From contig OZ246407.1 of the NCBI GenBank assembly GCA_965231025.1, forward strand, positions 1-64,000: a stretch of 64,000 bases of DNA, read 5' to 3'. Of the stretch, positions 1 through 8,586 are shown piece by piece. The first letter of the stretch is position 1. Each line of letters begins with the position of its first letter. Under the pieces are notes generated by a model, which saw only the letters and a list, made by a program, of their open reading frames with translations, searched no databases and was not told where the DNA came from. A program made the translations under genes and the position numbers. This DNA is from PALSA-1335 sp965231025 (GTDB taxonomy: Bacteria; Patescibacteriota; Gracilibacteria; UBA1369).

Positions 1-11
1 TTTGATACGCT

Positions 12-26
12 CCGGCACAGTGCCGG
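12..26. repeat. short perfect inverted repeat
   Basis: CCGGCAC and GTGCCGG face each other around one central base. No T-run follows on either strand, so this is not a clear terminator. It lies in the non-coding 71 bases at the window edge, downstream of the SulP gene, and nothing else is visible there. Confidence 0.4.
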
Positions 27-71
27 ATGGCTTGCCAAAAGATCATAAACGGTTCACTGCCAAAAATCAAT

Positions 72-1754
72 TTATTCCTTTCTGCGGTCATCAATGATCT
101 TTTTTGCGGCTTCTACGGCCAAAGTGGTTGTTTCGGGAGCAAACGCGGCCCCGCCGATTTTTTGAAGAATGCCCACCTTTTCAAGCTTGACGCGCAGCCG
201 GTCGCTTAAGGTCGAAAGGAAGATGTGGCCGTTCTTTTTGATCGCGCGATCTACAATCATTTCAAGAGCATGGATACCGGTGGCATCCATATGTGAAACG
301 TGTTTCATGCGTAGAATAATGACCTCGCCCGGGTTATGCTGAACGCGGTTCTCAAATTCCGACGCCACGCCAAAGAACAACGGACCGGCAACTTCATACA
401 GAATAATTTCCGGATAGTCGCGCAGTGAAGCATGAAGACGTTTTGACCCTGGACTTCCCACGGAACCCTCTCCGTTAAACTTTTCGATGGAAAGATTGCT
501 GACCCGCTGGATAAACAGCACGGCCGCCAAAACGATGCCAAATCCAACGGCCATGGTCAGATCGGTAAATACCGTAAGGAGGAAAGTTGCCACCAGCACG
601 AAAGCATCCTGAGGCGGACTTTTGAGAAGGTGCAGGAAATGAGGGATTTCCGCCATGTTATAAGCCACCATCATCAAGATGACGGCAAGAGCCGCCAGAG
701 GAATATACTGGGCCTGTGAGCCGAAAATCAGGAGAATAAAAAGCAATACAAGCCCGTGAATGATGGATGACATACGCGTTCTCCCTCCGTTGCGGATATT
801 TGCCGCGGTGCGGGCGATGGCGCCTGTGGCGGGAATGCCGTTAAAGAAAGGAAGAACCATATTGCCGATACCTTGGGCAATCAGCTCCTTGTTGGAATTA
901 TGCTTTGTCCCCGTCATTCCATCGGCAACCACGGCCGAAAGTAACGACTCGATGGCTCCAAGCATGGCGATGGTAAAGGCTGCGGGGAACATCAGTTTAA
1001 TTTTTTCCCATGAAAAACTGAGAGCCGTGAACTGGGGAAGTCCGGTTGGAATCTCTCCGACCAGCGGGGCCGCCGGGAGCAGATCCTTAAAGTAAACCGA
1101 AAGGATGACGCTCGTGACAATGCCGGCAAAAAGCGCAAAAGGGGACGGGGGGAATTTTTTCACAAATTTTTTCCAGCCCAAAAAGGCAATGAGCGTTACC
1201 GCGGCAATAATAACGGAACTGACGTTGATCCCTTCGCTCAGATGCTTCACAAGCAACGCAAGAGTATCGATAAAATCATGAGGTCTGTGTTCAAATTTCA
1301 CCCCGAAAAAATCTTTAATCTGCCCGGTAAAAATAATAACGCCGATACCGGCGGTAAACCCCACGGTCACCGGATACGGAATATATTTGATGATGGAGCC
1401 CAGCTGGAAAATGCCCATGAGCAAGAGCAAAACGCCCGCCATAAATCCGGCGACCATCAATCCGTCCAGGCCGAAATGGTTTACCACATCGAGTAAAATA
1501 ACCACAAAAGCCCCGGTCGGACCACTGACCTGATAATTTGAACCAGAAAGAAGACCGATGATGATGCCGGCTATAATTGAAGTATAGAGTCCCTGTTCCG
1601 GCCTTGCCCCGCTGGCGACCGAAAAGGCCACGGCAAGAGGAAGGGCGATCAGTGCCACAACAATTCCCGCGACCAAATCAAATTTAAAACTGTTCTTGAA
1701 GTATTCCTTCACATTATTAACCAGGTTCTTTCTGCCCTCGGCGGCTATTTCCAT
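72..1754 (-). CDS. SulP-family inorganic anion transporter with STAS domain
   Basis: A 560-residue membrane transporter of the SulP (SLC26-like) family, which moves sulfate, bicarbonate or similar anions across the cytoplasmic membrane. The N-terminal 400 residues hold about ten to twelve hydrophobic helices and include the family-typical stretch SGPTGAFVV near residue 80. The last 110 or so residues form a cytoplasmic STAS domain, with VSHMDATGIHAL near residue 490. Length is normal for the family. The start is supported by a good upstream promoter on the same strand. The substrate cannot be read from sequence; bicarbonate and sulfate are both possible. It is transcribed alone, divergently from the secreted protein at 1956. 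Confidence 0.93.
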   Translation of the reverse strand: MEIAAEGRKNLVNNVKEYFKNSFKFDLVAGIVVALIALPLAVAFSVASGARPEQGLYTSIIAGIIIGLLSGSNYQVSGPTGAFVVILLDVVNHFGLDGLMVAGFMAGVLLLLMGIFQLGSIIKYIPYPVTVGFTAGIGVIIFTGQIKDFFGVKFEHRPHDFIDTLALLVKHLSEGINVSSVIIAAVTLIAFLGWKKFVKKFPPSPFALFAGIVTSVILSVYFKDLLPAAPLVGEIPTGLPQFTALSFSWEKIKLMFPAAFTIAMLGAIESLLSAVVADGMTGTKHNSNKELIAQGIGNMVLPFFNGIPATGAIARTAANIRNGGRTRMSSIIHGLVLLFILLIFGSQAQYIPLAALAVILMMVAYNMAEIPHFLHLLKSPPQDAFVLVATFLLTVFTDLTMAVGFGIVLAAVLFIQRVSNLSIEKFNGEGSVGSPGSKRLHASLRDYPEIILYEVAGPLFFGVASEFENRVQHNPGEVIILRMKHVSHMDATGIHALEMIVDRAIKKNGHIFLSTLSDRLRVKLEKVGILQKIGGAAFAPETTTLAVEAAKKIIDDRRKE

Positions 1755-1785
1755 AAAAAAAAATTCTTAAAAATCAAACGCAGGT

Positions 1786-1814
1786 ATCATAAGAGTTTTC
1801 GGCAAGATTTTCAA
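1786..1814 (-). promoter_or_regulatory. promoter of the SulP transporter gene
   Basis: On the minus strand TTGAAA (1809-1814) and TATGAT (1786-1791) are separated by exactly 17 bases. Transcription would start about 25 bases before the ATG at 1754. Confidence 0.6.
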
Positions 1815-1848
1815 TAAAAGAGACGAAACGTAAGTGCTCCTAGGACCC

Positions 1849-1877
1849 TTGACCGATGGTGAAATTTATGCTAGGGT
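1849..1877 (+). promoter_or_regulatory. candidate promoter of the secreted-protein gene
   Basis: TTGACC (1849-1854) and TAGGGT (1872-1877) have a 17-base spacer. The -10 is weak. The implied leader to the ATG at 1956 is about 70 bases. Confidence 0.4.
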
Positions 1878-1955
1878 TGTGAGCAATGAAAGAGAGACGG
1901 GCTGCAAACGCAGGCCCGGGCTTTTGCGTATACCAATTTCATAACTTACTATCTT

Positions 1956-2771
1956 ATGGAAACAGTCGGAACCCACAATCAGGCAGAAAATCAGGCGGAA
2001 ACAGCCGGTCAACATCCCCTGCGGGCAGAATTGCCCTCATTGCCGACATCAGGCCCGCAAACAAGATCGGCAACCAGAAGAGGGCTTGCGGCAGCGTTAG
2101 GCGCACTCACCATCGCCACGGCAACCCCCGCACTGGCCGAATCCCACGAATCAAAAGCTCCTCACGCAGTCGGCGTAGACGCCAAGAATCCTGAGTCAGC
2201 TCATGGAGAAGATCAGAACGGTGAACACCAAAAGGAGCCCCGTCACATCATCCACATTGGAGGAGGCATGAATCTTCTTCACCCTACGGTCGGTGAAGGA
2301 TTTATGAACTACTCGTTCGTCCCGGTGCCGCACCCCACGCTCCCTCACTTCACCTCAACGCTCCATCTCGGCATGGGCAATTATTTGATGGTAAACGAAG
2401 GTATGGAAGGGAAAGAAGGGCATTCGTACTATCCCAAATTCACGGCGGGACTGTTTGCCGGTGGGGCCATCAATCTCGGTAAATTTGAACTCGAACTCAG
2501 CGCGGGTCCGGGCCTCGTGGGAGTGGTCCATTCAACGATTGAGGAGGGGAAATTCAGATCGCGCACCCTTGCGCTCCGCCCCGCTTTTACGGTTGAACTT
2601 CAGGGAGACTTGGTGGTCGGACACGCTAAAAATTATGATTACCGCATATTCTCTTCCCTAGCCTACGACGCCGCATTCGGAATGCCCCACGCCAACACGC
2701 CGGAAGGCGTAACAAGCGGTGTTCACCACGCCGTCACGTTGAATCTGGGAGTCGGGCTCGGAATACTGTAA
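1956..2771 (+). CDS. predicted secreted protein of unknown function
   Basis: A 271-residue protein I do not recognise. A polar N-terminal region of about 42 residues leads to a twin Arg (TRRGLAAALG) and a short Ala-rich hydrophobic stretch ending in TPALAES near residue 62. This resembles a Tat-type or long-n-region signal peptide with signal peptidase cleavage after ALA. The mature part has a His-rich linker, then alternating Gly-rich and hydrophobic segments such as TAGLFAGGAINLGKFELELSAGPGLVG and a C-terminal LNLGVGLGIL. These suggest beta strands, as in small beta-barrel or surface proteins. Whether this lineage has an outer membrane is unknown. The gene converges on the 2783 gene with an 11-base gap. 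Confidence 0.65.
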   Translation: METVGTHNQAENQAETAGQHPLRAELPSLPTSGPQTRSATRRGLAAALGALTIATATPALAESHESKAPHAVGVDAKNPESAHGEDQNGEHQKEPRHIIHIGGGMNLLHPTVGEGFMNYSFVPVPHPTLPHFTSTLHLGMGNYLMVNEGMEGKEGHSYYPKFTAGLFAGGAINLGKFELELSAGPGLVGVVHSTIEEGKFRSRTLALRPAFTVELQGDLVVGHAKNYDYRIFSSLAYDAAFGMPHANTPEGVTSGVHHAVTLNLGVGLGIL

Positions 2772-2782
2772 CATGAACCCTT

Positions 2783-3412
2783 CTACTCTTTGCCTCCCAG
2801 CAAATAACGCTGGAGAAGTTCCAGAGGAATGTCCAGGGTAACATCAAGGCCGACTTTCTTTGCTGCAGACCTGAGGGAAGGCCAGGCGCGTCCGAATAGT
2901 TTTTCTCTTGCCGGAGGTACCTGTTTAAAGACCTCAGCCCATGTCCAGCTTTCGATTCCGCCCTGGATATCAGGAAGAACGGCGGGAGGGAAGTCACTGT
3001 AGCTGTCCAGCGGTGTATCGAGTACTTTAAACAGAGCTTGCACAGCACCTGTATCATCCGGATTTATGTCCATGACGTCTTTCTTGGGCATAGCTTCTGA
3101 AACGGGCTTCAACAGTTCACTCATGCGGCCCTTAGCGCAATTTTGCATACCGGCAGCCAAAACAGCCTCATCAAAATTACCGGGTCTGGATTCAGACACG
3201 TCCCGTAAACAATTTTGAACGTCCCGTGCAGTGCCGTCGCAACGGCAAACCACAGTCCAACTATCTTGAAAATCAGAATCCATAACACGGAGCCGTCGTA
3301 CATTTGATCTCTCTCCGGTCTTAAAGGAAGCCTCAGTTTGAGCATCAAACACCGTTTTGGCCATTTCAACCGGATCATCGATATTCGGGACTTGCTTCAG
3401 GAATTCTGTCAT
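2783..3412 (-). CDS. hypothetical cytoplasmic protein
   Basis: A 209-residue soluble protein without a family I recognise. It has no signal peptide or membrane segment. It opens MTEFLKQVPNIDDPVEMAKTVF, and the C-terminal half is rich in short amphipathic helices (AEVFKQVPPAREKLFGRAWPSLRSAAKK). I chose the ATG at 3412 over a longer frame from 3457 because a well-formed promoter overlaps the upstream extension, and its transcript would begin near 3439. Two Cys lie in a short stretch (VVCRCDG). Confidence 0.6.
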   Translation of the reverse strand: MTEFLKQVPNIDDPVEMAKTVFDAQTEASFKTGERSNVRRLRVMDSDFQDSWTVVCRCDGTARDVQNCLRDVSESRPGNFDEAVLAAGMQNCAKGRMSELLKPVSEAMPKKDVMDINPDDTGAVQALFKVLDTPLDSYSDFPPAVLPDIQGGIESWTWAEVFKQVPPAREKLFGRAWPSLRSAAKKVGLDVTLDIPLELLQRYLLGGKE

Positions 3413-3445
3413 AAAAAAGAGGATAAATAATAAGTCAGGAGAGGT

Positions 3446-3473
3446 AGTGTACCACAATAAATGAAATAGTCAA
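3446..3473 (-). promoter_or_regulatory. promoter with extended -10
   Basis: TTGACT (3468-3473), a 16-base spacer ending in TGG, and TACACT (3446-3451) on the minus strand. It decides the start of the downstream gene at 3412. Confidence 0.6.
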
Positions 3474-3494
3474 CAGGCGCAAAAAACATAGAAG

Positions 3495-3887
3495 CTATTT
3501 CTTCTCCGGGACAAACTTCAGCGCCACCGAATTGATACAGTACCTCTTGCCCGTTGGAGTCGGCCCGTCGTCAAAAACGTGGCCGAGGTGGGACCCGCAG
3601 GTGTTGCAGACAACCTCCGTGCGGTGCATGCCGTGGCTGTCGTCCTCAACAAAACCAACATTCTCCTTATTGGCCGCGTCGGAAAAACTGGGCCAGCCCG
3701 TTCCGGATTCAAACTTCTCACCGGAGGAAAACAGCTCGGAACCGCAGGCCGCGCAGACATACTTCCCCGGTGCATGGTTGTCGTACAGGTCGCCGCTATA
3801 TGGCGCCTCGGTGCCCTTCAATCGGCACACGGTGAACTGTTCATTGGAAAGCTTTTCACGCCAGTAGGCTTCGTCCTTGTTTTTCAT
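3495..3887 (-). CDS. msrB: peptide-methionine (R)-S-oxide reductase
   Basis: Reduces methionine-R-sulfoxide in oxidised proteins. The 130-residue length is that of a stand-alone MsrB. Zinc-binding pairs are present at C45/C48 (VCAAC) and C94/C97 (VCNTC). The catalytic Cys is C117 in the family motif RYCINSVAL, and GTGWPSF near residue 63 is also typical. No MsrA domain is fused. It starts 13 bases downstream of the lipoprotein gene (3901-4479) and is probably co-transcribed with it, which suggests an envelope or oxidative-stress role. It has no signal peptide, so it should act in the cytoplasm. Confidence 0.96.
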   Translation of the reverse strand: MKNKDEAYWREKLSNEQFTVCRLKGTEAPYSGDLYDNHAPGKYVCAACGSELFSSGEKFESGTGWPSFSDAANKENVGFVEDDSHGMHRTEVVCNTCGSHLGHVFDDGPTPTGKRYCINSVALKFVPEKK

Positions 3888-3900
3888 GTCTTATTCTTAA

Positions 3901-4479
3901 TTATAACCGGCCCAATACTTTCTGGGCGAGAGTCTTTTCAATATCGATATGTTTTTGAGCATCAGCATTGCCGAAACCGAGTCCGACATCGATGGCGAAT
4001 TCCGTATCTTTGTCTTTCGCCAGCACATGCATGCCTGCTCCCAGCTTCAGTCCATTGCCCCCAAAATAAGCGTCATCGCCCAGACCCGGAATGGCGGTGA
4101 TATCCGTTAACAGTTTTTTCTCTCCTATGTAAAGTTTTTCGGCGGTTTGCCCATTTTCTCTCGCCTTGGCCGAAATCGCCGGGGTGCTCACGACGGAAAT
4201 CTGGACAAATTGAACGTCCTCATCCGAAGCGGAATAATAACAGATTTTCTGTCCGACGGCGTTCGGCTTGGTATCGTGTTTGGTGATCTTGGGGGTTGAA
4301 CCCGGAAACACATCCTTCACGTCCTGTTCGGTGATAAGTTCACACGGATCATAGACTTTACCGCCGCCGGTTGACGCGACATTGGTGGAATTCTGAGCCG
4401 GAGGCTGTGCCGCCTGACACCCCGCAAGCAATAAACACCCGACAACGGCAAACCCAAACGCGGAAAAAGTTGTTTTCAT
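3901..4479 (-). CDS. lipoprotein, DUF3558-like
   Basis: A 192-residue exported lipoprotein. The N-terminus is a lipoprotein signal peptide with lipobox LLAGC (Cys at residue 21), followed by a polar linker. The folded part begins VYDPCELITEQDVKDVFPG and contains a second Cys (KICYYSAS), giving a possible disulfide. The pattern 'DPC.L....' plus CYY resembles DUF3558-type surface lipoproteins, though this rests on motif memory. It lies directly upstream of msrB in the same direction. A 10-bp inverted repeat sits just before its ATG. Confidence 0.7.
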   Translation of the reverse strand: MKTTFSAFGFAVVGCLLLAGCQAAQPPAQNSTNVASTGGGKVYDPCELITEQDVKDVFPGSTPKITKHDTKPNAVGQKICYYSASDEDVQFVQISVVSTPAISAKARENGQTAEKLYIGEKKLLTDITAIPGLGDDAYFGGNGLKLGAGMHVLAKDKDTEFAIDVGLGFGNADAQKHIDIEKTLAQKVLGRL

Positions 4480-4483
4480 AAAA

Positions 4484-4513
4484 GAGAGAATAAATTTCCA
4501 CCATTATTCTCTC
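4484..4513 (-). repeat. 10-bp inverted repeat in the lipoprotein leader
   Basis: GAGAGAATAA (4484-4493) and TTATTCTCTC (4504-4513) are exact complements around a 10-base loop, ending 4 bases before the ATG of the lipoprotein gene. In RNA it would fold over the ribosome-binding region; in DNA it could be an operator. Confidence 0.5.
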
Positions 4514-4546
4514 ACCCCGGGGATTTCGCAATATATAGAACGGTGC

Positions 4547-5248
4547 TTACATCCGCGCCTCCAGTTCACGGATCGCCCCGGATGCGATCCACCGCGCCCC
4601 CGGCGTCCCGATGTTCTGGATTTCCCGCGCCAGTTTGATGGCTTTTGGAAGCAGTGAACGGTTTCGTTTTCCGATCTGCCGGATCGCCCAGTTCACGGCC
4701 TTTTTCACGAAGTTTCTCTCATCGGCGGCATATTTTTTCAGCACCGGGAAGAATTTTTCAAATGTCGAATCGGATGCTTTTTTATCGTGCACCGCCAGCG
4801 TGGCCATCAGAACAATTCCCGCCCTTCGCACAAATTCGCGTTCATCCTTTGCCCATTCAAAAGCCTTGTCATACGCAAAAGGCGTCCGGTCAAAAAGCTG
4901 CCCGCAGGCGGTGTCGCAAACCGCCCAGCAGTCGATATCCTGCACCCAGTCGTCCAGCTGTTCTTCCGTTACGAGTTTTTTATCCTCCACCCAAACCGCA
5001 AGAATTTTCGCCTCGTGAATGCCGCTTTTCCACAATTTCTGCGCCAGTTTGTGGTCGCGTCGGTGCCCGCGAGCGAGGAGGCGCAGTTCGGGAGAACTGA
5101 TACCGAACTTTTTTTTGCAGGTAATACCAAAACGGTTCATCCCGTCGATGTTCCTTTGACTTCCCAGCCCGCGCATTTTTTCGATGACCGACTTGGCGTC
5201 TCCGGCGGAAGAAGCACTCTCAATTTTGCTGTCTTTTTGCTGTACCAT
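4547..5248 (-). CDS. DNA alkylation repair protein, AlkD-like HEAT-repeat glycosylase
   Basis: A 233-residue all-helical protein of the AlkD family, which removes N3- and N7-alkylated purines. The family-typical core is present: SPELRLLARG near residue 51, DIDCWAVCDTACG near 103, FVRRAGIVLMATLA near 138 and FVKKAVNWAIRQIGKR near 178. The Trp/Asp of CWAVCD and the Trp of NWAIRQIG match positions known to be important in AlkD. It is downstream of ogt in the same direction with a 33-base gap, so two alkylation-repair genes likely share a transcript with the aldolase gene. Confidence 0.9.
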   Translation of the reverse strand: MVQQKDSKIESASSAGDAKSVIEKMRGLGSQRNIDGMNRFGITCKKKFGISSPELRLLARGHRRDHKLAQKLWKSGIHEAKILAVWVEDKKLVTEEQLDDWVQDIDCWAVCDTACGQLFDRTPFAYDKAFEWAKDEREFVRRAGIVLMATLAVHDKKASDSTFEKFFPVLKKYAADERNFVKKAVNWAIRQIGKRNRSLLPKAIKLAREIQNIGTPGARWIASGAIRELEARM

Positions 5249-5281
5249 TGGTGAATGACCGGTTAGGGGTACATGCCCTGG

Positions 5282-5788
5282 TTAGGGTGTGATCGAAGCC
5301 TTTTGTTCGTGCTCCAGGAGCCATTTTTTACGGTCGAGTCCCCCGGCATACCCCGTCAATTGCTTGTTTTTGCCGATGACGCGGTGGCACGGGACGACAA
5401 TCCAGTGGGGATTTTTCCCGTTTGCCAGCCCCACCGCTCTCACAGCCTTTGGACTTCCCACCGCGATGGCGATATCTTCGTATGAACAGGTTTTTCCGAA
5501 AGGAATTTTTTCCAGAGCAGTCCATACTTTTTTCTGAAAATCGGTTCCCCGCCGTTCGAGTCTCACGGAAAAATGTTTCCTTTTCCCCGCGAAATATTCA
5601 TCAAGCTCTTTGACGCACTTTTTGAGCACGACACACGAGCGCGCCCCGTTATCCGCCCCGTCAAATTCCACCATGCCCCGTTTACGGGGCCGGACAACAA
5701 GCCTTACGCCCAAAACCGCGCTTTCATCAGCGGTAATTTCGGCATAACCGACCGGCGTTTTGCAATGGGCCCTGAATATTTTCCCCAC
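5282..5788 (-). CDS. ogt: methylated-DNA--[protein]-cysteine S-methyltransferase
   Basis: A 168-residue suicide repair protein that takes the alkyl group from O6-methylguanine onto a Cys. The active site PCHRVIG is present with the acceptor at C134, preceded by the DNA-binding helix region GSPKAVRAVGLANGKNP. The N-terminal 80 residues match the small ribonuclease-like domain of Ogt. Length is normal. It lies 9 bases downstream of the class I aldolase gene and upstream of the alkD-like gene, all on the minus strand. Confidence 0.95.
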   Translation of the reverse strand: MGKIFRAHCKTPVGYAEITADESAVLGVRLVVRPRKRGMVEFDGADNGARSCVVLKKCVKELDEYFAGKRKHFSVRLERRGTDFQKKVWTALEKIPFGKTCSYEDIAIAVGSPKAVRAVGLANGKNPHWIVVPCHRVIGKNKQLTGYAGGLDRKKWLLEHEQKASITP

Positions 5789-5797
5789 AAAAAAGTT

Positions 5798-6823
5798 TTA
5801 ATAAGGCTTGTCCTTTTCCAGTTCCGGGGAGTATTGACCCAGCGAAGCCAGGCCGTTCATCTTTGCCCGGAACACGAGCGCCGCCTGTGCTTTGGAGACA
5901 TCCGTCATGTTCGCAGCCCAGATCTTGAGCGCCGGAGCCTGGATACCCCGCCCGTACGAGAAACTCAAAGGCCATGGCATTCCTCCGATTTTATTCATTG
6001 TATCCAGATGGATGGTGGAGTTTTCATCGCTTTGCCCGCCGCTCAAAAAGACGACGCCCGCAAGATCCGCAGGAACATTTTCCTTGAGACATTGTACGGT
6101 CATTTCCGCGACCTGGTCCGGTTGGGCCTGCGCGGAGGAATCCTTTCCGGAGATCACCATGCTCACCTTCAGGATCGTGCCTCCATTGGAAACGCCCTGT
6201 TCTTTCAACTGGGCAAAAAGCGCCTGAAGGGTTTGGGTGGTCACCTCGCGGCAGCGTTCGATGGTATGGCTGCCGTCCATCAAAATTTCGGGTTCAACCA
6301 TGGGAACCATGCCGGCTTCCTGCACGAGCGCGGCATAGCGGGCAAGCGCGTGCGCGTTCGCCGTGATGCAGGCAGGGGTAGGCATATCCGGGCCGATGGT
6401 GATGACCGCGCGCCACTTGGCGAACTGGGCCCCCAATGTTGAGTACTCGGCAAGCCTCTCGCGCAACCCGTCCAGTCCTTCCGTCACCATCTCTTTTTCA
6501 TGCAGTCCGAGCGGTTTTGGGCCCATATCCACTTTAATGCCCGGAATAATTCCCTTCTTCTTCAACACTTCCGGGAACGGGACGCCCGCGTCGTCCTTCT
6601 GGCGCAGCGTCTCATCGTACAGAATCATGCCGGAGATGGACTGCTCAATCCCGGGAGCGCTCACGAGCAGCTGGCGGTATTTGCGGCGGTTCTCTTCGGA
6701 ACATTCGACATTCAGCGCGTCAAAACGTTTCTTGCACGTGCCCGAGCTTTCATCAATAGCCAAAATCCCTTTCCCTTGAGCCACCATCGCCTTGGCGATC
6801 GTGTTGAGCTGTTGCGTATCCAT
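5798..6823 (-). CDS. fba: fructose-bisphosphate aldolase, class I
   Basis: Cleaves fructose-1,6-bisphosphate to two triose phosphates by a Schiff-base mechanism. The 341-residue protein has the expected class I residues: D24 in LAIDESSGT, K136 in AQFAKWRAV, the Glu pair in MVEPEI (177/179) and the Schiff-base Lys at K219 in TILKVSMV. I chose the ATG at 6823 because MDTQQLNTIAKAMVAQGKG is the normal family start; the longer frame adds 60 unrelated residues that run into the divergent promoter region. It is first in an aldolase-ogt-alkD run. The type is the eukaryote-like class I, not the metal-dependent class II. Confidence 0.95.
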   Translation of the reverse strand: MDTQQLNTIAKAMVAQGKGILAIDESSGTCKKRFDALNVECSEENRRKYRQLLVSAPGIEQSISGMILYDETLRQKDDAGVPFPEVLKKKGIIPGIKVDMGPKPLGLHEKEMVTEGLDGLRERLAEYSTLGAQFAKWRAVITIGPDMPTPACITANAHALARYAALVQEAGMVPMVEPEILMDGSHTIERCREVTTQTLQALFAQLKEQGVSNGGTILKVSMVISGKDSSAQAQPDQVAEMTVQCLKENVPADLAGVVFLSGGQSDENSTIHLDTMNKIGGMPWPLSFSYGRGIQAPALKIWAANMTDVSKAQAALVFRAKMNGLASLGQYSPELEKDKPY

Positions 6824-6926
6824 AAGGTATGCATAATGAATATTTCCCCAGCATCCTATCGGAATTTTTTTGACACTGCAATGGCGCATTCCCCGCGGCA
6901 CAATGCCTTCAAAAACCCGGGTTTTA

Positions 6927-6935
6927 TGGTATAAT
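6927..6935 (+). promoter_or_regulatory. extended -10 promoter TGG-TATAAT
   Basis: TGGTATAAT is a perfect -10 with the extended TGn element. No good -35 is seen at 17 bases. The ATG at 6956 follows about 20 bases downstream. The same TGGTATAAT string recurs at 37730 (+) and 48796-48804 (-). Confidence 0.6.
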
Positions 6936-6955
6936 GAACGGATAACACAAAATCT

Positions 6956-8143
6956 ATGCCGGAAGTCCCACAGCAAGATGAAGGCGCCAAAATTCCTCCA
7001 CAATTCACGTGGCTTTTTGAAGAAAGAAAATCACCGGAATCCTGGCCGTCCAGAACTTTGACCGAAAAAGACATGGAGGACTACTCCATGAGTCTGCCGG
7101 ATGAAATTCATGGAAGCCAAAAAACATACTCCGGAGGGGAAATGGCAGGCCTGATTTCTTACACGCTCACCGGCGCGACGGAAACCGACAGGCTCACCTC
7201 AACTGATGGAATACGGGACAAAGTGGAAAAATATATGAAAGACCGGATTATTCAGGCATACCGCGTATACCCGGATTTTTTCACGAGAATGGTGAATCCC
7301 TACACCGGCACTCCGCTCAACGACTTCCATGACTATTACGTTTTTGCCGACCAGATGATCAGGTTTTCGATGCTTTCCCCGGACGTTCACAGAATGCTGG
7401 AGAAAGGTTACGACCGGATGTCCCCGAAGGAAAGGGAAGCCTTCCTGAAAGAGATTTCGATCGTTCACGGAAGATCCATGTACGAAAGCCAGAGTAAACA
7501 GGATCACCTCTACCTGCGTGATCAGGACTTTGATCTCACCTCGCGCGAAGTGAAAGAGAGAAGGGGAGAGCTGAAGCCTTACCTCGATCAGATCTCCACA
7601 TCAAGGGAACAGTACATGAGGGCTCTCGCCACCGGCGACTACTCAAGCGCGGCCAGGATACGCAACAACGCCATGATGTACACAGACAGGGCCATTGAAA
7701 AATTGGGGACCGAATACAAAATCCACATTCATCCAAGGATGGAACTGACACCCACAGTGGTTGACCGCCTCCTGATGGCCGTCCGGATGGACCCATACCT
7801 CAGAAACAATATTTCCGCGCTCAAAATCGCCAGGACTTCCAATCAGGAAGAAAAATATGCGAACGGAGTCATCCCGAACATCGTGATCTATCCCCGCCGC
7901 AGGAATACCCCGCAGGAGTCCCAGGAAGTCGTGCAGTTACTCACTCAGAGACTCGGCAGACACCTGGCGGATCTGGACACCCCGGAAGCGAACGCTCACG
8001 AAATTCCCCGCTTCAACCTGCAAATGACCCCGGTCATTTTCCTCGCGCAGTCGGGCGGTGACCTCAAAGAAAACCTGAAAGACCTCGGGCTCCTTGACCG
8101 TTATTTTGACGCATCAAAAAACTACGGGGTGGTGCGGGCTTAG
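6956..8143 (+). CDS. hypothetical cytoplasmic protein
   Basis: A 395-residue soluble protein I do not recognise, without signal peptide or membrane segment. It is charged and mostly helical, with a Tyr/Met-rich middle (VYPDFFTRMVNPYTGTPLNDFHDYYVFADQMIRFSMLSPDVHRML). The C-terminal 100 residues look like an alpha/beta unit (IPNIVIYPRRR and FNLQMTPVIFLAQSGGDLKENLKDLGLLDRYFD). It has its own promoter divergent from fba and ends one base before the convergent SRPBCC gene. Confidence 0.7.
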   Translation: MPEVPQQDEGAKIPPQFTWLFEERKSPESWPSRTLTEKDMEDYSMSLPDEIHGSQKTYSGGEMAGLISYTLTGATETDRLTSTDGIRDKVEKYMKDRIIQAYRVYPDFFTRMVNPYTGTPLNDFHDYYVFADQMIRFSMLSPDVHRMLEKGYDRMSPKEREAFLKEISIVHGRSMYESQSKQDHLYLRDQDFDLTSREVKERRGELKPYLDQISTSREQYMRALATGDYSSAARIRNNAMMYTDRAIEKLGTEYKIHIHPRMELTPTVVDRLLMAVRMDPYLRNNISALKIARTSNQEEKYANGVIPNIVIYPRRRNTPQESQEVVQLLTQRLGRHLADLDTPEANAHEIPRFNLQMTPVIFLAQSGGDLKENLKDLGLLDRYFDASKNYGVVRA

Positions 8144-8144
8144 C

Positions 8145-8570
8145 CTATCCCTCCAGCATCTTCTTCATGCTTTCCAGTACCATTTTCCAGTTCCCCGCCG
8201 AGTGGTCGCGGGACTTTTCCGAGGGAATATTGTCCTGGGTCACGGTGAGTTTTGTGCCTTCCTCCGCGGGTTCCAGGGTGTATCCGACTTTTTGATAATT
8301 TTCAGGAAGATCCGGAGTGCCCGAAAAACCGCTCCAGTACGTTGAAAGCAGATATTTCCCCGGTTCAATTTTCAGAATGGTTCCCTTGTCTTCATACTCT
8401 TTCCCTTCCCAGACGCCGGTGTAGGTGATCGGGCTGCCGACCTTCCAGTCCGTCGTGACTTTGGTGCCGAACAGGTACTGTTTGATCATCTCCGGATTGG
8501 TGAGGGCCTCCCAGACTTTCGCGGCATCGGCCTTGATGATGACCGATACGGATGCGGTGAATTTTTCCAT
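8145..8570 (-). CDS. SRPBCC / AHSA1-like domain protein
   Basis: A 141-residue START-like (SRPBCC, AHSA1 subfamily) protein with a hydrophobic ligand pocket. It opens MEKFTASVSVIIKADAAKVWEALTNPEMIKQYLFG, the standard first strand and helix, with W(K)VGSPITYTG and the terminal amphipathic helix WKMVLESMKKML. I chose the ATG at 8570 because a longer frame from 8618 overlaps the end of hxlR. It is the second gene of a two-gene unit after the HxlR regulator, an arrangement common for this pair in many bacteria. Ligand unknown. Confidence 0.88.
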   Translation of the reverse strand: MEKFTASVSVIIKADAAKVWEALTNPEMIKQYLFGTKVTTDWKVGSPITYTGVWEGKEYEDKGTILKIEPGKYLLSTYWSGFSGTPDLPENYQKVGYTLEPAEEGTKLTVTQDNIPSEKSRDHSAGNWKMVLESMKKMLEG

Positions 8571-8586
8571 AAAAAAAGTGAATGGA

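Noticed and set aside
5573..6442. 289-codon plus-strand frame over ogt and fba
   Set aside because: Antisense to two confident genes, with low-complexity Arg/His-rich translation.
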